This document shows positions 34,492 through 42,071 of a DNA stretch of 64,000 nucleotides, one piece after another. This DNA comes from Acaudatibacter sp963835495. GTDB lineage: Bacteria; Pseudomonadota; Alphaproteobacteria; Caulobacterales; Caulobacteraceae. The notes below the pieces were generated by a model, which ran no database searches, had not been told where the DNA came from, and saw only the letters and a list, made by a program, of their open reading frames with translations. The position numbers and the translations under genes were made by a program. The stretch is taken from the NCBI GenBank assembly GCA_963835495.1, contig CAWIFQ010000003.1:930001-994000 (forward strand). The letters are read 5' to 3'. Positions within the stretch are counted from its first letter, which is position 1. Each line of letters begins with the position of its first letter.

Positions 34492-36321
34492 ATGGCGTTC
34501 GCCGTGGACCTCTCGCACGAGCCTCCCGCCGGCTTCCTCGGCGTCGAGCGCTCGATCGGGGGGCGACGGTGGCGCACGCGGCCGGCCTCGGAGCTCACCG
34601 TTCGAGAGATTGGCCTCCGTATGGGGATCGGCGAGCCGCTGGCGCGCGCGCTGGCCTCGCGCGGCATCACCGCCGACACGGCCGAGAACTACCTGCGCCC
34701 GACCTTGAAGGCGCTGTTCCCCGACCCCTCCAGCTTCCTCGACATGGACGAGGCGGCGCGAGTGCTGATCGATGCGTTCGAGAACGACCGCAAGGTCATC
34801 GTGTTCGCCGATTACGACGTGGACGGAGCATCCAGCGCGGCCCAGCTGGTCCGCTGGTGGCGCGCCCTAAGTCGTGAAAGGGGGGGCCGTGAACTGCCGA
34901 TCTATGTGCCCGACCGACTCACCGAGGGCTATGGTCCAAGCCCGGCCGCCTTCCGCCATCTGCGCGAAGCCGGTTACGAGCTGGTGGTCACGGTCGACTG
35001 CGGCGCGGCCGCCTACGATGCGCTCAACGCCGCCGGCGAGATCGGCCTCGAGGTGGTGGTGATCGACCACCACATGATGCGCGAGGTCCCGCCGACGGCG
35101 CGCGCCCTGGTCAATCCGAACCAGCTGGGCTGTGGCTCCGGCGAAGGCGTGCTGGCGGCCGCCGGCGTCACCTTCGTGCTGCTTGCGGCGCTGAACCGCG
35201 AGGCGCGGCGGCGCGGCTGGTTCGCCGAGCGGTCCGAGCCGGATCTGCGCCAATGGCTGGATCTGGCGGCGCTCGGCGGCATCTGCGACGTCACCCAGCT
35301 GGTCGGCTTCAACCGCGCGCTGGCCGCCCAGGGCCTGAAGGTGATGTCGGGCTGGGCCAATCCCGGCCTGAAGGCGCTGCTGGACGTCGCCGGGGCCAAG
35401 GGTCCGGCCAGCGTGTTCCATGCCGGCTTCATCCTCGGCCCGCGCATCAATGCCGGCGGGCGCATTGGCCGTGCGGATTTAGGCGCGCGGCTGCTGTCCA
35501 CCGACGATCCGGCCGAGGCGCTGTCGCTGGCGCAGGAGCTCGACGCGCTGAACGCCGAGCGCAAGAACGTCGAAGCCGAGATCCTCGAGGCGGCGATCGC
35601 CAACATCGAGGCCGGGGCCAACTTCGATCCCGACGCGCCGGCCATCGTGGTCGCGCAGGAGGGCTGGCATCCGGGCGTGATCGGCATCGTCGCCAGCCGT
35701 CTGCGCGAGCGCTACCGTCGCCCGGTCGTGGTCGTCGGCCTCGACCGCGCCAGCGACATCGGCAAGGGCTCCGGCCGCTCGCAGCCGGGCGTGAACCTCG
35801 GCCGGGCGATCCAGGCGGCCTTCGACGAGGGGCTGCTGCTGGCCGGCGGCGGGCACGCCATGGCCGCGGGCCTGACCCTGCGTCCCAGCGCCATCCCCGA
35901 GTTCCGCGCCTTTCTCTGCGAGCGCCTCGCGGCCGAAATGGTCGACGCGGAGGCGGAGGATGCGCTGGAGATCGACGCCCTGATCACGCCCGGCGCGGCC
36001 GCGCGGCCCCTATACGACGCGTTCCGGGCGATGGAGCCGTTCGGCCCCGGCAATCCCGAGCCGCTGTTCGCGGTCGCCGACGTGCGGGTCGAGCGGGTGA
36101 CGCCGATGCGCGGCGGGCACCTGCGCTGCACCCTGGTGGGCGGCGGCGGGGCCGGCATCCGCGCCATCGCCTGGCGCAGCGCCGACACCCCGATCGGCCA
36201 GCGCCTGCTGGCCGGCGGCGGCTCGCTGCACGCGGTCGGCAAGCTCAAGCCCGACGACTGGAACGGCCGCAACACGGTCGAGCTGGAGATCGAAGACCTC
36301 GCCGACCCGCGCATGAGCTGA
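34492..36321 (+). CDS. recJ: Single-stranded-DNA-specific exonuclease RecJ
   Basis: A 609-residue DHH-family 5'-3' exonuclease for recombination and repair. The DHH domain has VIVFADYDVDGASSAAQLVRWW, VVTVDCGAAAYDAL, VVIDHHMM and LGGICDV as manganese-binding motifs; the DHHA1 domain contains GGGHAMAAGLTL near residue 455, and an OB-like C-terminal domain follows with GPGNPEPLFAVADV. Length is slightly above E. coli RecJ. Its ATG follows the glpX stop by one base. Intact, in contrast to the three preceding genes. Confidence 0.96.
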   Translation: MAFAVDLSHEPPAGFLGVERSIGGRRWRTRPASELTVREIGLRMGIGEPLARALASRGITADTAENYLRPTLKALFPDPSSFLDMDEAARVLIDAFENDRKVIVFADYDVDGASSAAQLVRWWRALSRERGGRELPIYVPDRLTEGYGPSPAAFRHLREAGYELVVTVDCGAAAYDALNAAGEIGLEVVVIDHHMMREVPPTARALVNPNQLGCGSGEGVLAAAGVTFVLLAALNREARRRGWFAERSEPDLRQWLDLAALGGICDVTQLVGFNRALAAQGLKVMSGWANPGLKALLDVAGAKGPASVFHAGFILGPRINAGGRIGRADLGARLLSTDDPAEALSLAQELDALNAERKNVEAEILEAAIANIEAGANFDPDAPAIVVAQEGWHPGVIGIVASRLRERYRRPVVVVGLDRASDIGKGSGRSQPGVNLGRAIQAAFDEGLLLAGGGHAMAAGLTLRPSAIPEFRAFLCERLAAEMVDAEAEDALEIDALITPGAAARPLYDAFRAMEPFGPGNPEPLFAVADVRVERVTPMRGGHLRCTLVGGGGAGIRAIAWRSADTPIGQRLLAGGGSLHAVGKLKPDDWNGRNTVELEIEDLADPRMS

Positions 36322-36385
36322 ACTCAGGTCCGCGGGCGGCTTGCGCACCCCCGCCCGCGCGGATATATCCCCCGCTCTTCCCGCC

Positions 36386-36460
36386 GGGCCCTTCGTCTAT
36401 CGGTTAGGACATCAGATTTTCAATCTGGGAAGAGGGGTTCGACTCCCCTAGGGCCTACCA
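36386..36460 (+). tRNA. tRNA-Glu (TTC)
   Basis: A 75-base cloverleaf with encoded CCA. The acceptor GGGCCCT pairs with AGGGCCT (first pair G-T), the anticodon loop TTTTCAA gives UUC, and the T arm is AGGGG-TTCGACT-CCCCT. A short stem CACACT/AGTGTG at 36459-36478 overlaps the 3' end and may be part of the trailer. Confidence 0.95.
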
Positions 36461-36537
36461 CACTCAAAAAACAGTGTGTGTTCAACAAGTTCCGGCGAAG
36501 CATTGACCGTAATTCAACGGTGTTCCAGGGGTGCCCC

Positions 36538-37047
36538 TCAGGCGAAAACTAGGGCGCGATCGTAATCGCCGCCCCGATGCGCCGAAGAGCGGTCGCCGCC
36601 TCGCAGGGCGCGCCAGCTCAAGCGGGCCAGGCACAGCCATCCGATGCAGAAACCCATGAACACAGCCGAGATCGCGTAAGGATGGAGCGCAGACATCATC
36701 ACGCTGACGACCGGTAGTGTGTACCGCGCCAACAGTGTAGCGGCGAGAAGTAGAGCGGCGACGACAAACGCCCAGACGGCGACCAGAACAGAAAAGGCGA
36801 ACGACACGCCGGCGGCGACCCGACTGGGCCACATAGTCAGCAGCGCGCCAGGACTGACCAACAAGGCCGCCTCGATCACACCCCGTGACGACGGGCGATG
36901 ACCGAAGAGTACTTCGCCGATGACGACCACGACTTCGAGGCCGGCGACCGCGACGAAGGTCCAACCAGCGGCGGTGGTGATCCTGAGCGCCTGGGCTTGC
37001 TCAGTGATCGGTCCTGACCAGAAACGTGGTGGCGAAGGCTCGGCCAT
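36538..37047 (-). CDS. Membrane protein of unknown function
   Basis: A 169-residue protein starting MAEPSPPRFWSGPITEQAQALRI at 37047, with four hydrophobic segments (AAGWTFVAVAGLEVVVVIGEVLF; IEAALLVSPGALLTMW; VSFAFSVLVAVWAFVVAALLLAATLL; ALHPYAISAVFMGFCIGWLCLARL). No family is recognised. The reading frame extends upstream for 80 codons, but that part is not protein-like. The gene sits beside tRNA-Glu in DNA visibly less GC-rich than the rest, so it may have been acquired. Confidence 0.55.
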   Translation of the reverse strand: MAEPSPPRFWSGPITEQAQALRITTAAGWTFVAVAGLEVVVVIGEVLFGHRPSSRGVIEAALLVSPGALLTMWPSRVAAGVSFAFSVLVAVWAFVVAALLLAATLLARYTLPVVSVMMSALHPYAISAVFMGFCIGWLCLARLSWRALRGGDRSSAHRGGDYDRALVFA

Positions 37048-37354
37048 TTGGGCGCTAAGCAGCACGAAGCATGCCAGCGGCGGTTGTGGCCTGCCGTTGA
37101 CACCGTCGCGCCAGGACCCGCCACTTCCGATCGTCGCCGAAAACCGGATCGTCAAGCCGGGAACACTGCTGGCGTCCGGCGTGGATGTTTGCGGGAAGAC
37201 CAGCAAAGGTGGTCGGCAAGGCCAGAAATTCGGCGCTGCTGGTGTTCGAAGTCGGCCGTGGGCTGGACACTTCCACCTTGACCTCAAGCGCGCGTCTAAT
37301 CACCGCGGCGCTGCGTCGAAAGACCGCGCGGGCCTAGCGAGTCGCTAACAAATA

Positions 37355-37390
37355 TTGACGGCTCTCTTCTCGCGAGAACAATGTTATAGT
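37355..37390 (+). promoter_or_regulatory. Promoter region with 12-bp palindrome before the cold-shock gene
   Basis: TTGACG (37355-37360) is a good -35 box. The perfect palindrome TTCTCGCGAGAA (37367-37378) lies in the spacer. Possible -10 boxes are AACAAT (37377-37382, 16-base spacing) or TTATAGT (37384-37390, long spacing). A protein bound to the palindrome would block RNA polymerase. Inferred. Confidence 0.5.
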
Positions 37391-37393
37391 GAC

Positions 37394-37439
37394 CGCCCCG
37401 CTAAGGCCCTTTTTCCTGGCGGGGCGCAGTGAGGGGCGG
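37394..37439 (+). promoter_or_regulatory. Possible structured leader of the cold-shock mRNA
   Basis: CGCCCCGC (37394-37401) pairs perfectly with GCGGGGCG (37419-37426) around a loop containing TTTTT. The same left arm, CCGCCCC (37393-37399), can alternatively pair with GGGGCGG (37433-37439), which is the ribosome-binding region just before the ATG. The two pairings exclude each other, so the leader could switch translation with temperature. Confidence 0.45.
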
Positions 37440-38111
37440 ATGTCTGAGACAATGTTTGGGGAGGCGCAGCCGTACGACGACCCAGTTAGGATCAGTGGTC
37501 GCGTAAAGTGGTTTGACGCCGGCAAGGGTTACGGTTTCGTCGTACCGGACGATCCCAGCCAGACGGGATCGAGGGATGTGCTGCTGCATGTCACCTCGTT
37601 GCGCAATCTCGGACGCGAGAACGCCCTGGAAGGCTCCGTGATCGTCTGTGACGTGGTCAAGCGGCCCAAGGGCTGGCAGGTCTCCGACATCGTCGACCTC
37701 GACGAGACCTCGGCGGCGCCGGCGATGGAGCGTCCGCGGCGCCAGTTCGAGGGCGATGCCGGCGGTTTCAAGCGCGACCGCGGCGGGGACGACCGGCCCC
37801 GCGGCGGCTTCGGCGATCGCGGCGGCGGCGATCGCGGGGGCGGTGGCGCCCGGTTCGAGAGCGTCCGCGCGCCGCGCCGGCCCCCAGCGCCGCGCGGTCC
37901 GCTGGAGCGGGCCAAGGTGAAGTGGTTCAACCGCACCAAGGGCTACGGCTTCGTGGTCCGCGACGGAGAGCCGGGCGACATCTTCGTCCATATCGAGACC
38001 CTGCGCCGCAGCGGCCTGGAAGACCTGCAGCCAGGCGCCGACGTCATGGTGCGCTTCGCCGAGGGGCCGAAGGGCCTGGTAGTGGCCGAGATCGAGGTCG
38101 ATCGGCTATAG
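37440..38111 (+). CDS. Double cold-shock-domain protein (CspA family)
   Basis: A 223-residue protein with two cold-shock domains, as known for Caulobacter CspC/CspD. CSD1 (residues about 15-78): ISGRVKWFDAGKGYGFVVPDD with RNP1 KGYGFV and RNP2-like DVLLHVTSL. A 70-residue RGG-rich linker (GGFKRDRGGDDRPRGGFGDRGGGDRGGG) follows, then CSD2 (about 155-222): RAKVKWFNRTKGYGFVVRDGEPGDIFVHIETL. It would bind RNA and single-stranded DNA and act in stationary phase or cold. ATG 37440 follows GAGGGGCGG directly; an internal ATG at 37452 is an alternative. Confidence 0.93.
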   Translation: MSETMFGEAQPYDDPVRISGRVKWFDAGKGYGFVVPDDPSQTGSRDVLLHVTSLRNLGRENALEGSVIVCDVVKRPKGWQVSDIVDLDETSAAPAMERPRRQFEGDAGGFKRDRGGDDRPRGGFGDRGGGDRGGGGARFESVRAPRRPPAPRGPLERAKVKWFNRTKGYGFVVRDGEPGDIFVHIETLRRSGLEDLQPGADVMVRFAEGPKGLVVAEIEVDRL

Positions 38112-38157
38112 CCCACCCAGCCGCGGTGTCGGCGTGTTTGGTGGAGCGGCGTTGGCG

Positions 38158-38943
38158 ATGAAGCAGCTATTGGCGGTCGTCGCCGCGCTTGCCGTGGCGT
38201 TGCTGGCCGCGACGACCGCGCCGGCGGCGGTTCCCGTCTGGGGCGTCAGCGTCATCCACGCCTATCCGCACGACCCCGTGGCCTTTACCGAAGGGCTCTT
38301 CTACCTCGATGGCTTTGTCTACGAGAGCACCGGGCTGAACGGGCAGTCGTCGGTGCGCAAAGTGGATCTGGCCACCGGCCGGGTGCTGCAAAGCCGCAGC
38401 CTGGGGGCGCGGTACTTCGGCGAAGGCATCGTTCCCTGGAAGGACCGCCTGATCCAGCTGACCTGGCAAAACCACGTCGGCTTCGTCGACGATCTGGCGA
38501 GCTTCAAGCAGCTGCGCGTGTTTTCCTACGCCGGCGAGGGCTGGGCGCTGACGCAGAACGGCCGCCAGCTGATCATGAGCGATGGCACCCCGCAGCTGCG
38601 CTTCCTGGACCCCGATACGCTGAAGCCGGTGCGCCGGCTCACCGTCACCGCCGACGGACAGCCGGTGAACAACCTCAATGAGCTGGAGTGGGTGAAAGGC
38701 GAAATCCTGGCCAACGTCTGGCGGACCAACTTCATCGCCCGGATCGATCCGGCCACGGGCAAGGTGACCGGTTGGATCGACCTCACCGGCCTGATGAACC
38801 CGGCGCAGCTGGGCGGCGATCCGGACGCTGTTCCAAACGGCATCGCCTATGACCCCGCGCACGATCGGCTGTTCGTCACTGGCAAGCGCTGGCCGAAGCT
38901 GTTCGAGATCAGGCTGGTGAAGCGCGGGGGCGACAATGGCTGA
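38158..38943 (+). CDS. Glutaminyl-peptide cyclotransferase (plant/bacterial type)
   Basis: A 261-residue exported protein of the glutamine cyclotransferase family (beta-propeller type), which forms N-terminal pyroglutamate. The signal peptide is MKQLLAVVAALAVALLAATTAPAAV. Family motifs: HDPVAFTEGLFYLDGFVYESTGLNGQSSVRKVDL, ARYFGEGIVPWKDRLIQLTW, NNLNELEWVKGEILANVW, DAVPNGIAYDPAHDRLFVTGKRWPKLFEI. Active in the periplasm. It overlaps the next gene by 8 bases and follows the cold-shock gene by 46 bases. Confidence 0.93.
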   Translation: MKQLLAVVAALAVALLAATTAPAAVPVWGVSVIHAYPHDPVAFTEGLFYLDGFVYESTGLNGQSSVRKVDLATGRVLQSRSLGARYFGEGIVPWKDRLIQLTWQNHVGFVDDLASFKQLRVFSYAGEGWALTQNGRQLIMSDGTPQLRFLDPDTLKPVRRLTVTADGQPVNNLNELEWVKGEILANVWRTNFIARIDPATGKVTGWIDLTGLMNPAQLGGDPDAVPNGIAYDPAHDRLFVTGKRWPKLFEIRLVKRGGDNG

Positions 38944-39385
38944 CGAATCCGAGCACGGTCCTGGCGCGCCAATCCCCGACCTGATCCCCGAGCCGCCGGC
39001 GGGTTTCCGACGCTCCTCCGGCCGCGGTGCGTTCACCACCCACAACGGCCCCTACTTCAACAACGACGCCGGCGTTCAGGCCTTCTTCGCCTTGAAGCGG
39101 CACTGCAACGGCATCGGCCTGCTGCACGGCGGCATGCTCTCGGCGTTCCTGGATGGGGTGCTGGCCAGCGCCGCGGCCCGCGGCGGCGCCGGCACGCCGA
39201 TCACCGTGCATCTGTCGATCGACTTCCTCGACATGGGCCGCGCCGGCGACTGGGTGATGGGGGAGGCGGCGCTGACCCGCGCGACCAGCGACCTCGCCTT
39301 CGTCGAAGGCCGCGCCCACGTCGGCGGCCGCAGCCTGGCCCGCGCCACCGGTGTGTTCAAGCTGATGCGCCGCCGGCAGAGCTGA
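38936..39385 (+). CDS. PaaI-type hotdog thioesterase
   Basis: A 149-residue hotdog-fold protein of the PaaI/YigI-like thioesterase group. GIGLLHGGMLSAFLDGVLASAAAR carries the HGGxxxxxxD pattern around the catalytic helix; TVHLSIDFLDMGRAGDWVMGEA and VEGRAHVGGRSLARATGVFKLM complete the fold. It would hydrolyse acyl- or aryl-CoA esters in the cytoplasm. It overlaps the cyclotransferase gene by 8 bases, so the two are translated together, although their jobs seem unrelated. Confidence 0.88.
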   Translation: MADESEHGPGAPIPDLIPEPPAGFRRSSGRGAFTTHNGPYFNNDAGVQAFFALKRHCNGIGLLHGGMLSAFLDGVLASAAARGGAGTPITVHLSIDFLDMGRAGDWVMGEAALTRATSDLAFVEGRAHVGGRSLARATGVFKLMRRRQS

Positions 39386-39444
39386 CGCCGGCCGTTCATT
39401 GCGGCGCAAGACAGCTCATGGCAAAGGGGGCGCTTCACCGATGA

Positions 39445-39521
<77 letters not shown>

Positions 39522-39564
39522 TCGGAGAAGACGGCCGCGGTCACGACGGGGGTCTGACGGCTGC

Positions 39565-40788
39565 ATGACCATGGACCGGGACCGGATCGGGGCCGTCGTC
39601 TGGCGGTGGCCGATCGTCTTCCTGCTCTGGCTGGCGCCTTCGGTCGGCGTTCTCGCCAAGTTCCTCGGGCCGGCAGGCGCGGGGCTGGTGTCCGCCGCAG
39701 CCGCGGTCGGAATCGGCGCCGGCCTGGTCTGGGCCTTCGCGGCGTCGGACGATGCGGCCCGCTCGGACAAGGTCCTCTGCGCGGCGATCGGCGTCGCCTT
39801 GGTGCTCGTGTTCGCCGTCGCCTATCCGCTGGCGACCGGCGGGCGGTTCGGCGGCGGTTCCGACCGGGCCGACGCGCTGGACGTCACGGGAGCGGCGATG
39901 CTGGCCGGCCAGCCCGTCTACGCATCGCTGACCTACCTCGGAAATCACCCGACGCCGTTGCCGGGGGCGGTGCTCCTGGCGCTGCCGTTCCACCTGATCG
40001 GCTCGGCGGCCTATCAGAACCTGCCCTGGTTCTTCCTGTTCGCCTGCCTCGCGCCGCGCATGGTCGGCGGCGCGCGGGGGGCGGCGGCGTATCTGCTGGC
40101 CTTCGTGCTGCTCTGCCCCGGCGTGCTGCTGGACTTCGCCACCGGCGGCGATTTCGCGACCAACGCCGCCTACGTCGCGATTTCGGTGTTCGCTCTCAGT
40201 TCGCTCAGGCGCGAGGAGACCTTCGCCGTGCGCGCGCTGGCCTATGCCTTCTTCGCCCTGGCGCTGTCGTCGCGGCCGATCTACGCGGTAGAGGCCCCGA
40301 TCGTCGCCGCCGCGCTCCTGCGCCAGCAAGGGGCGCGCCGCTGCCTGGAGTTCGTGGCCGCGATGACCGTCCTCGAAGCCGCGCTCAATCTTCCGATCGC
40401 GCTGAGCGATCCGGCGCGGTTCCCGCTGCTGATGCATGCGAGCCTGCTCGGCTTCTATCCGCCGTGGCTGCACGCCAGCGTGACGATCCCGGCCGTCAGC
40501 TGCGCCATCGCCTGCGCCGGCTTCTTCGTCGACCTGAGGCGCGGCCGCATCTATCTGCTGTCGGCCCTGAGCCTGGCGCCGATGCTGGCGCCGACGCTGC
40601 TGCATCTGCTGCTGCATCTGGGCGGGCTGCGGCGCTTTGCGATCGTGAGCGGCTACACCCTGCCGCTGGCCCTGTTCGCCGGGCTGTGGCTATTCCGGCC
40701 ACTCCGCGCCACGGAGCTGGCGGCTGCGGCGCAAGACAGCAGTTTGCCGGCTTCGGCCGCCCCGCTATTGCAGGATGGTTCGGCTTAG
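39565..40788 (+). CDS. Polytopic membrane protein of unknown function
   Basis: A 407-residue protein starting MTMDRDRIGAVVWRWPIVFLLW with about ten hydrophobic segments. The loop GGRFGGGSDRADALDVTGAAMLAGQPVYASLTYLGNHPTPLPG between early helices, with acidic residues just after a membrane segment, is reminiscent of GT-C/GT87-type glycosyltransferases or dolichol-phosphate-mannose mannosyltransferase relatives. That similarity is weak, so I leave the function open. The last 25 residues are low-complexity. It is located between tRNA-Pro and the NDUFS4-like gene. Confidence 0.75.
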   Translation: MTMDRDRIGAVVWRWPIVFLLWLAPSVGVLAKFLGPAGAGLVSAAAAVGIGAGLVWAFAASDDAARSDKVLCAAIGVALVLVFAVAYPLATGGRFGGGSDRADALDVTGAAMLAGQPVYASLTYLGNHPTPLPGAVLLALPFHLIGSAAYQNLPWFFLFACLAPRMVGGARGAAAYLLAFVLLCPGVLLDFATGGDFATNAAYVAISVFALSSLRREETFAVRALAYAFFALALSSRPIYAVEAPIVAAALLRQQGARRCLEFVAAMTVLEAALNLPIALSDPARFPLLMHASLLGFYPPWLHASVTIPAVSCAIACAGFFVDLRRGRIYLLSALSLAPMLAPTLLHLLLHLGGLRRFAIVSGYTLPLALFAGLWLFRPLRATELAAAAQDSSLPASAAPLLQDGSA

Positions 40789-40835
40789 GGAATGGGAGGA
40801 CCGGGCGTCGACTCGCCCGGGCGATCGAGGATCAC

Positions 40836-41141
40836 ATGCTGGCGCGCATCTACATTCCGGCTCAGAACGCCATGCAGTCGGGCAAGGCGAACACCAAGGA
40901 GTGGCTGCTCGAGTTCGAGCCCGCCAGCGCGCGCGTCTCGGACCCGCTGATGGGGTGGACCGTTTCCATCGACATGAACGGCCAGGTGCGCATCATGTTC
41001 GACACCCAGGCCGAGGCGGTCGCCTACGCCCAACGCCACGGCATCGCCTTCGAAGTGCTGGCGCCCAAGGCGCACCGGCGGATAATCAGGGCCTACGCCG
41101 ACAACTTCGCCTTCGGCCGCAGAGAATCCTGGACGCACTGA
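40836..41141 (+). CDS. NDUFS4-like complex I accessory subunit
   Basis: A 101-residue protein of the ETC complex I subunit conserved-region family, homologous to mitochondrial NDUFS4 (18 kDa). MLARIYIPAQNAMQSGKANTKEWLLEFEP and DPLMGWTVSIDMNGQVRIMFDTQAEAVAYAQRHGI are the family core; the C-terminus WTH with FAFGRRESWTH is typical. It docks on the matrix/cytoplasmic arm of NADH:ubiquinone oxidoreductase. As in many alphaproteobacteria it stands next to a tRNA gene, away from the nuo operon. Confidence 0.93.
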   Translation: MLARIYIPAQNAMQSGKANTKEWLLEFEPASARVSDPLMGWTVSIDMNGQVRIMFDTQAEAVAYAQRHGIAFEVLAPKAHRRIIRAYADNFAFGRRESWTH

Positions 41142-41153
41142 GGCCTGACATCG

Positions 41154-41230
41154 CCGCCCGTAGCTCAACCGGATAGAGCACGCGCCTTCTAAGCGCGGGG
41201 TTGCAGGTTCGAGTCCTGCCGGGCGGGCCA
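41154..41230 (+). tRNA. tRNA-Arg (TCT)
   Basis: A 77-base cloverleaf with encoded CCA. The acceptor CCGCCCG pairs with CGGGCGG, the anticodon stem CGCGC/GCGCG encloses CTTCTAA (anticodon UCU), and the T arm is GCAGG-TTCGAGT-CCTGC. The discriminator base is G, as in many bacterial tRNA-Arg genes. It begins 13 bases after the complex I gene. Confidence 0.97.
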
Positions 41231-41237
41231 GTCCCCG

Positions 41238-41886
41238 TTAGTGCGCCGCCGCCGCGCCCTTTGCCGCCGCTTCCATCTGGGCCTTCACCCGGGCCTGGAA
41301 GTCGGCGGTGGAGTTCTCCGACGGATAGGGCGCGTCCGGCACGGGCACGCCCAGGAACTTGCAGAGCCGGTCCCAACCTTCGCCGACCTCGTAGACCAGC
41401 AGCCGCTCGGGCGCGATTGCGGCTTTCACCGCCTCGGTGTGCTTGCGGAAATAGTCGGTCATGAAGGCGCGGTCGTCGAGGTGCGCGCGCATCGGTCCCA
41501 TGAAGCTGCTGAAGAAGCGCTCCTGCAGGCTCTCGCCGCCCTCCCGCCGGGTGTGAGCCTGGGGGGCGAAGATGGTGGCCTGGGTCGAGTTCGAACCACT
41601 TGTCCGGGTCGCGCACGGTGTGCAGCACCTTGGCGTCCGGATAGTGGTCGGCGATCTCCTTCCAGAACGCGGCGCCCGGATAGTCGACCATCGACTGGTA
41701 GTCCTTGAAGATCAGGTCCCAGTTCGGCCGCCCCTCGCTGGCGTCGATCCACAGCTGCATGCTCTCGGGGTGCGCGAACACCTCCACCATGTGGTGGCAG
41801 GGACCGACGCCCAGCATGTTGAGTGCAGTCTGCATCGACTTGGTGCCCGTGCGGCCCAACCCGGACCCTACGACCTTCAACGACAT
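41238..41886 (-). CDS. Sulfotransferase family protein, one frameshift
   Basis: An approximately 215-residue sulfotransferase-like protein. ATG 41886 follows GGGAGGGAC: MSLKVVGSGLGRTGTKSMQTALNMLG has the PAPS-binding P-loop-like GLGRTGTKSMQ, and HTVRDPDKWFE is the 3'-phosphate-binding segment. An extra base at 41589 (GAA-C-TCG) breaks the frame; it continues STQATIFAPQAHTRR, FFSSFMGPMRAHLDDRAFMTDYF and RLLVYEVGEGWDRLCKFLGVPVPDAPYP, ending in TAA 41238. The substrate is not known. It ends 8 bases from the tRNA-Arg gene. Confidence 0.87.
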
Positions 41887-41948
41887 GAACTGTCCCTCCC
41901 GATCTTCTGCCGAAGCGTAGCCCGCCAATGTTGCTCGCTCAATGACCC

Positions 41949-42068
41949 GTCACCCCGGCCGTAGCGCAGCGGAGAGCCGGGGCCGGACCCGCCGTCGCTC
42001 GGCTGGATTTCGACTTCAGAACCGGCGGGTCCGGCCCCGGATCGGCCCTTCCGGCCGTCCGGGGTGAC
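41949..42068. repeat. Long inverted-repeat intergenic element
   Basis: GTCACCCCGG (41949) and CCGGGGTGAC (ending 42068) are outer arms; GGGGCCGGACCCGCCG near 41978-41993 and CGGCGGGTCCGGCCCC near 42023-42038 are inner arms. Together they can fold into one long hairpin. Similar GTCACCCCGG elements are scattered in alphaproteobacterial chromosomes. It lies between the start side of the sulfotransferase gene and the end of metC. Confidence 0.8.
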
Positions 42069-42071
42069 GGG

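Larger units (their letters stand above)
37048..37439. other. 392-base gap upstream of the cold-shock gene
   Basis: The first 300 bases have open frames on both strands but none that looks like a recognisable protein; GC is lower than in flanking genes. The last 100 bases hold the promoter, palindrome and leader of the cold-shock gene described separately. No RNA gene is recognised here. Confidence 0.5.

Noticed and set aside
36451..37336. GGGCCTA at the tRNA-Glu 3' end and again at 37330-37336 as att sites
   Set aside because: Seven bases is too short in GC-rich DNA, and no integrase lies between them.
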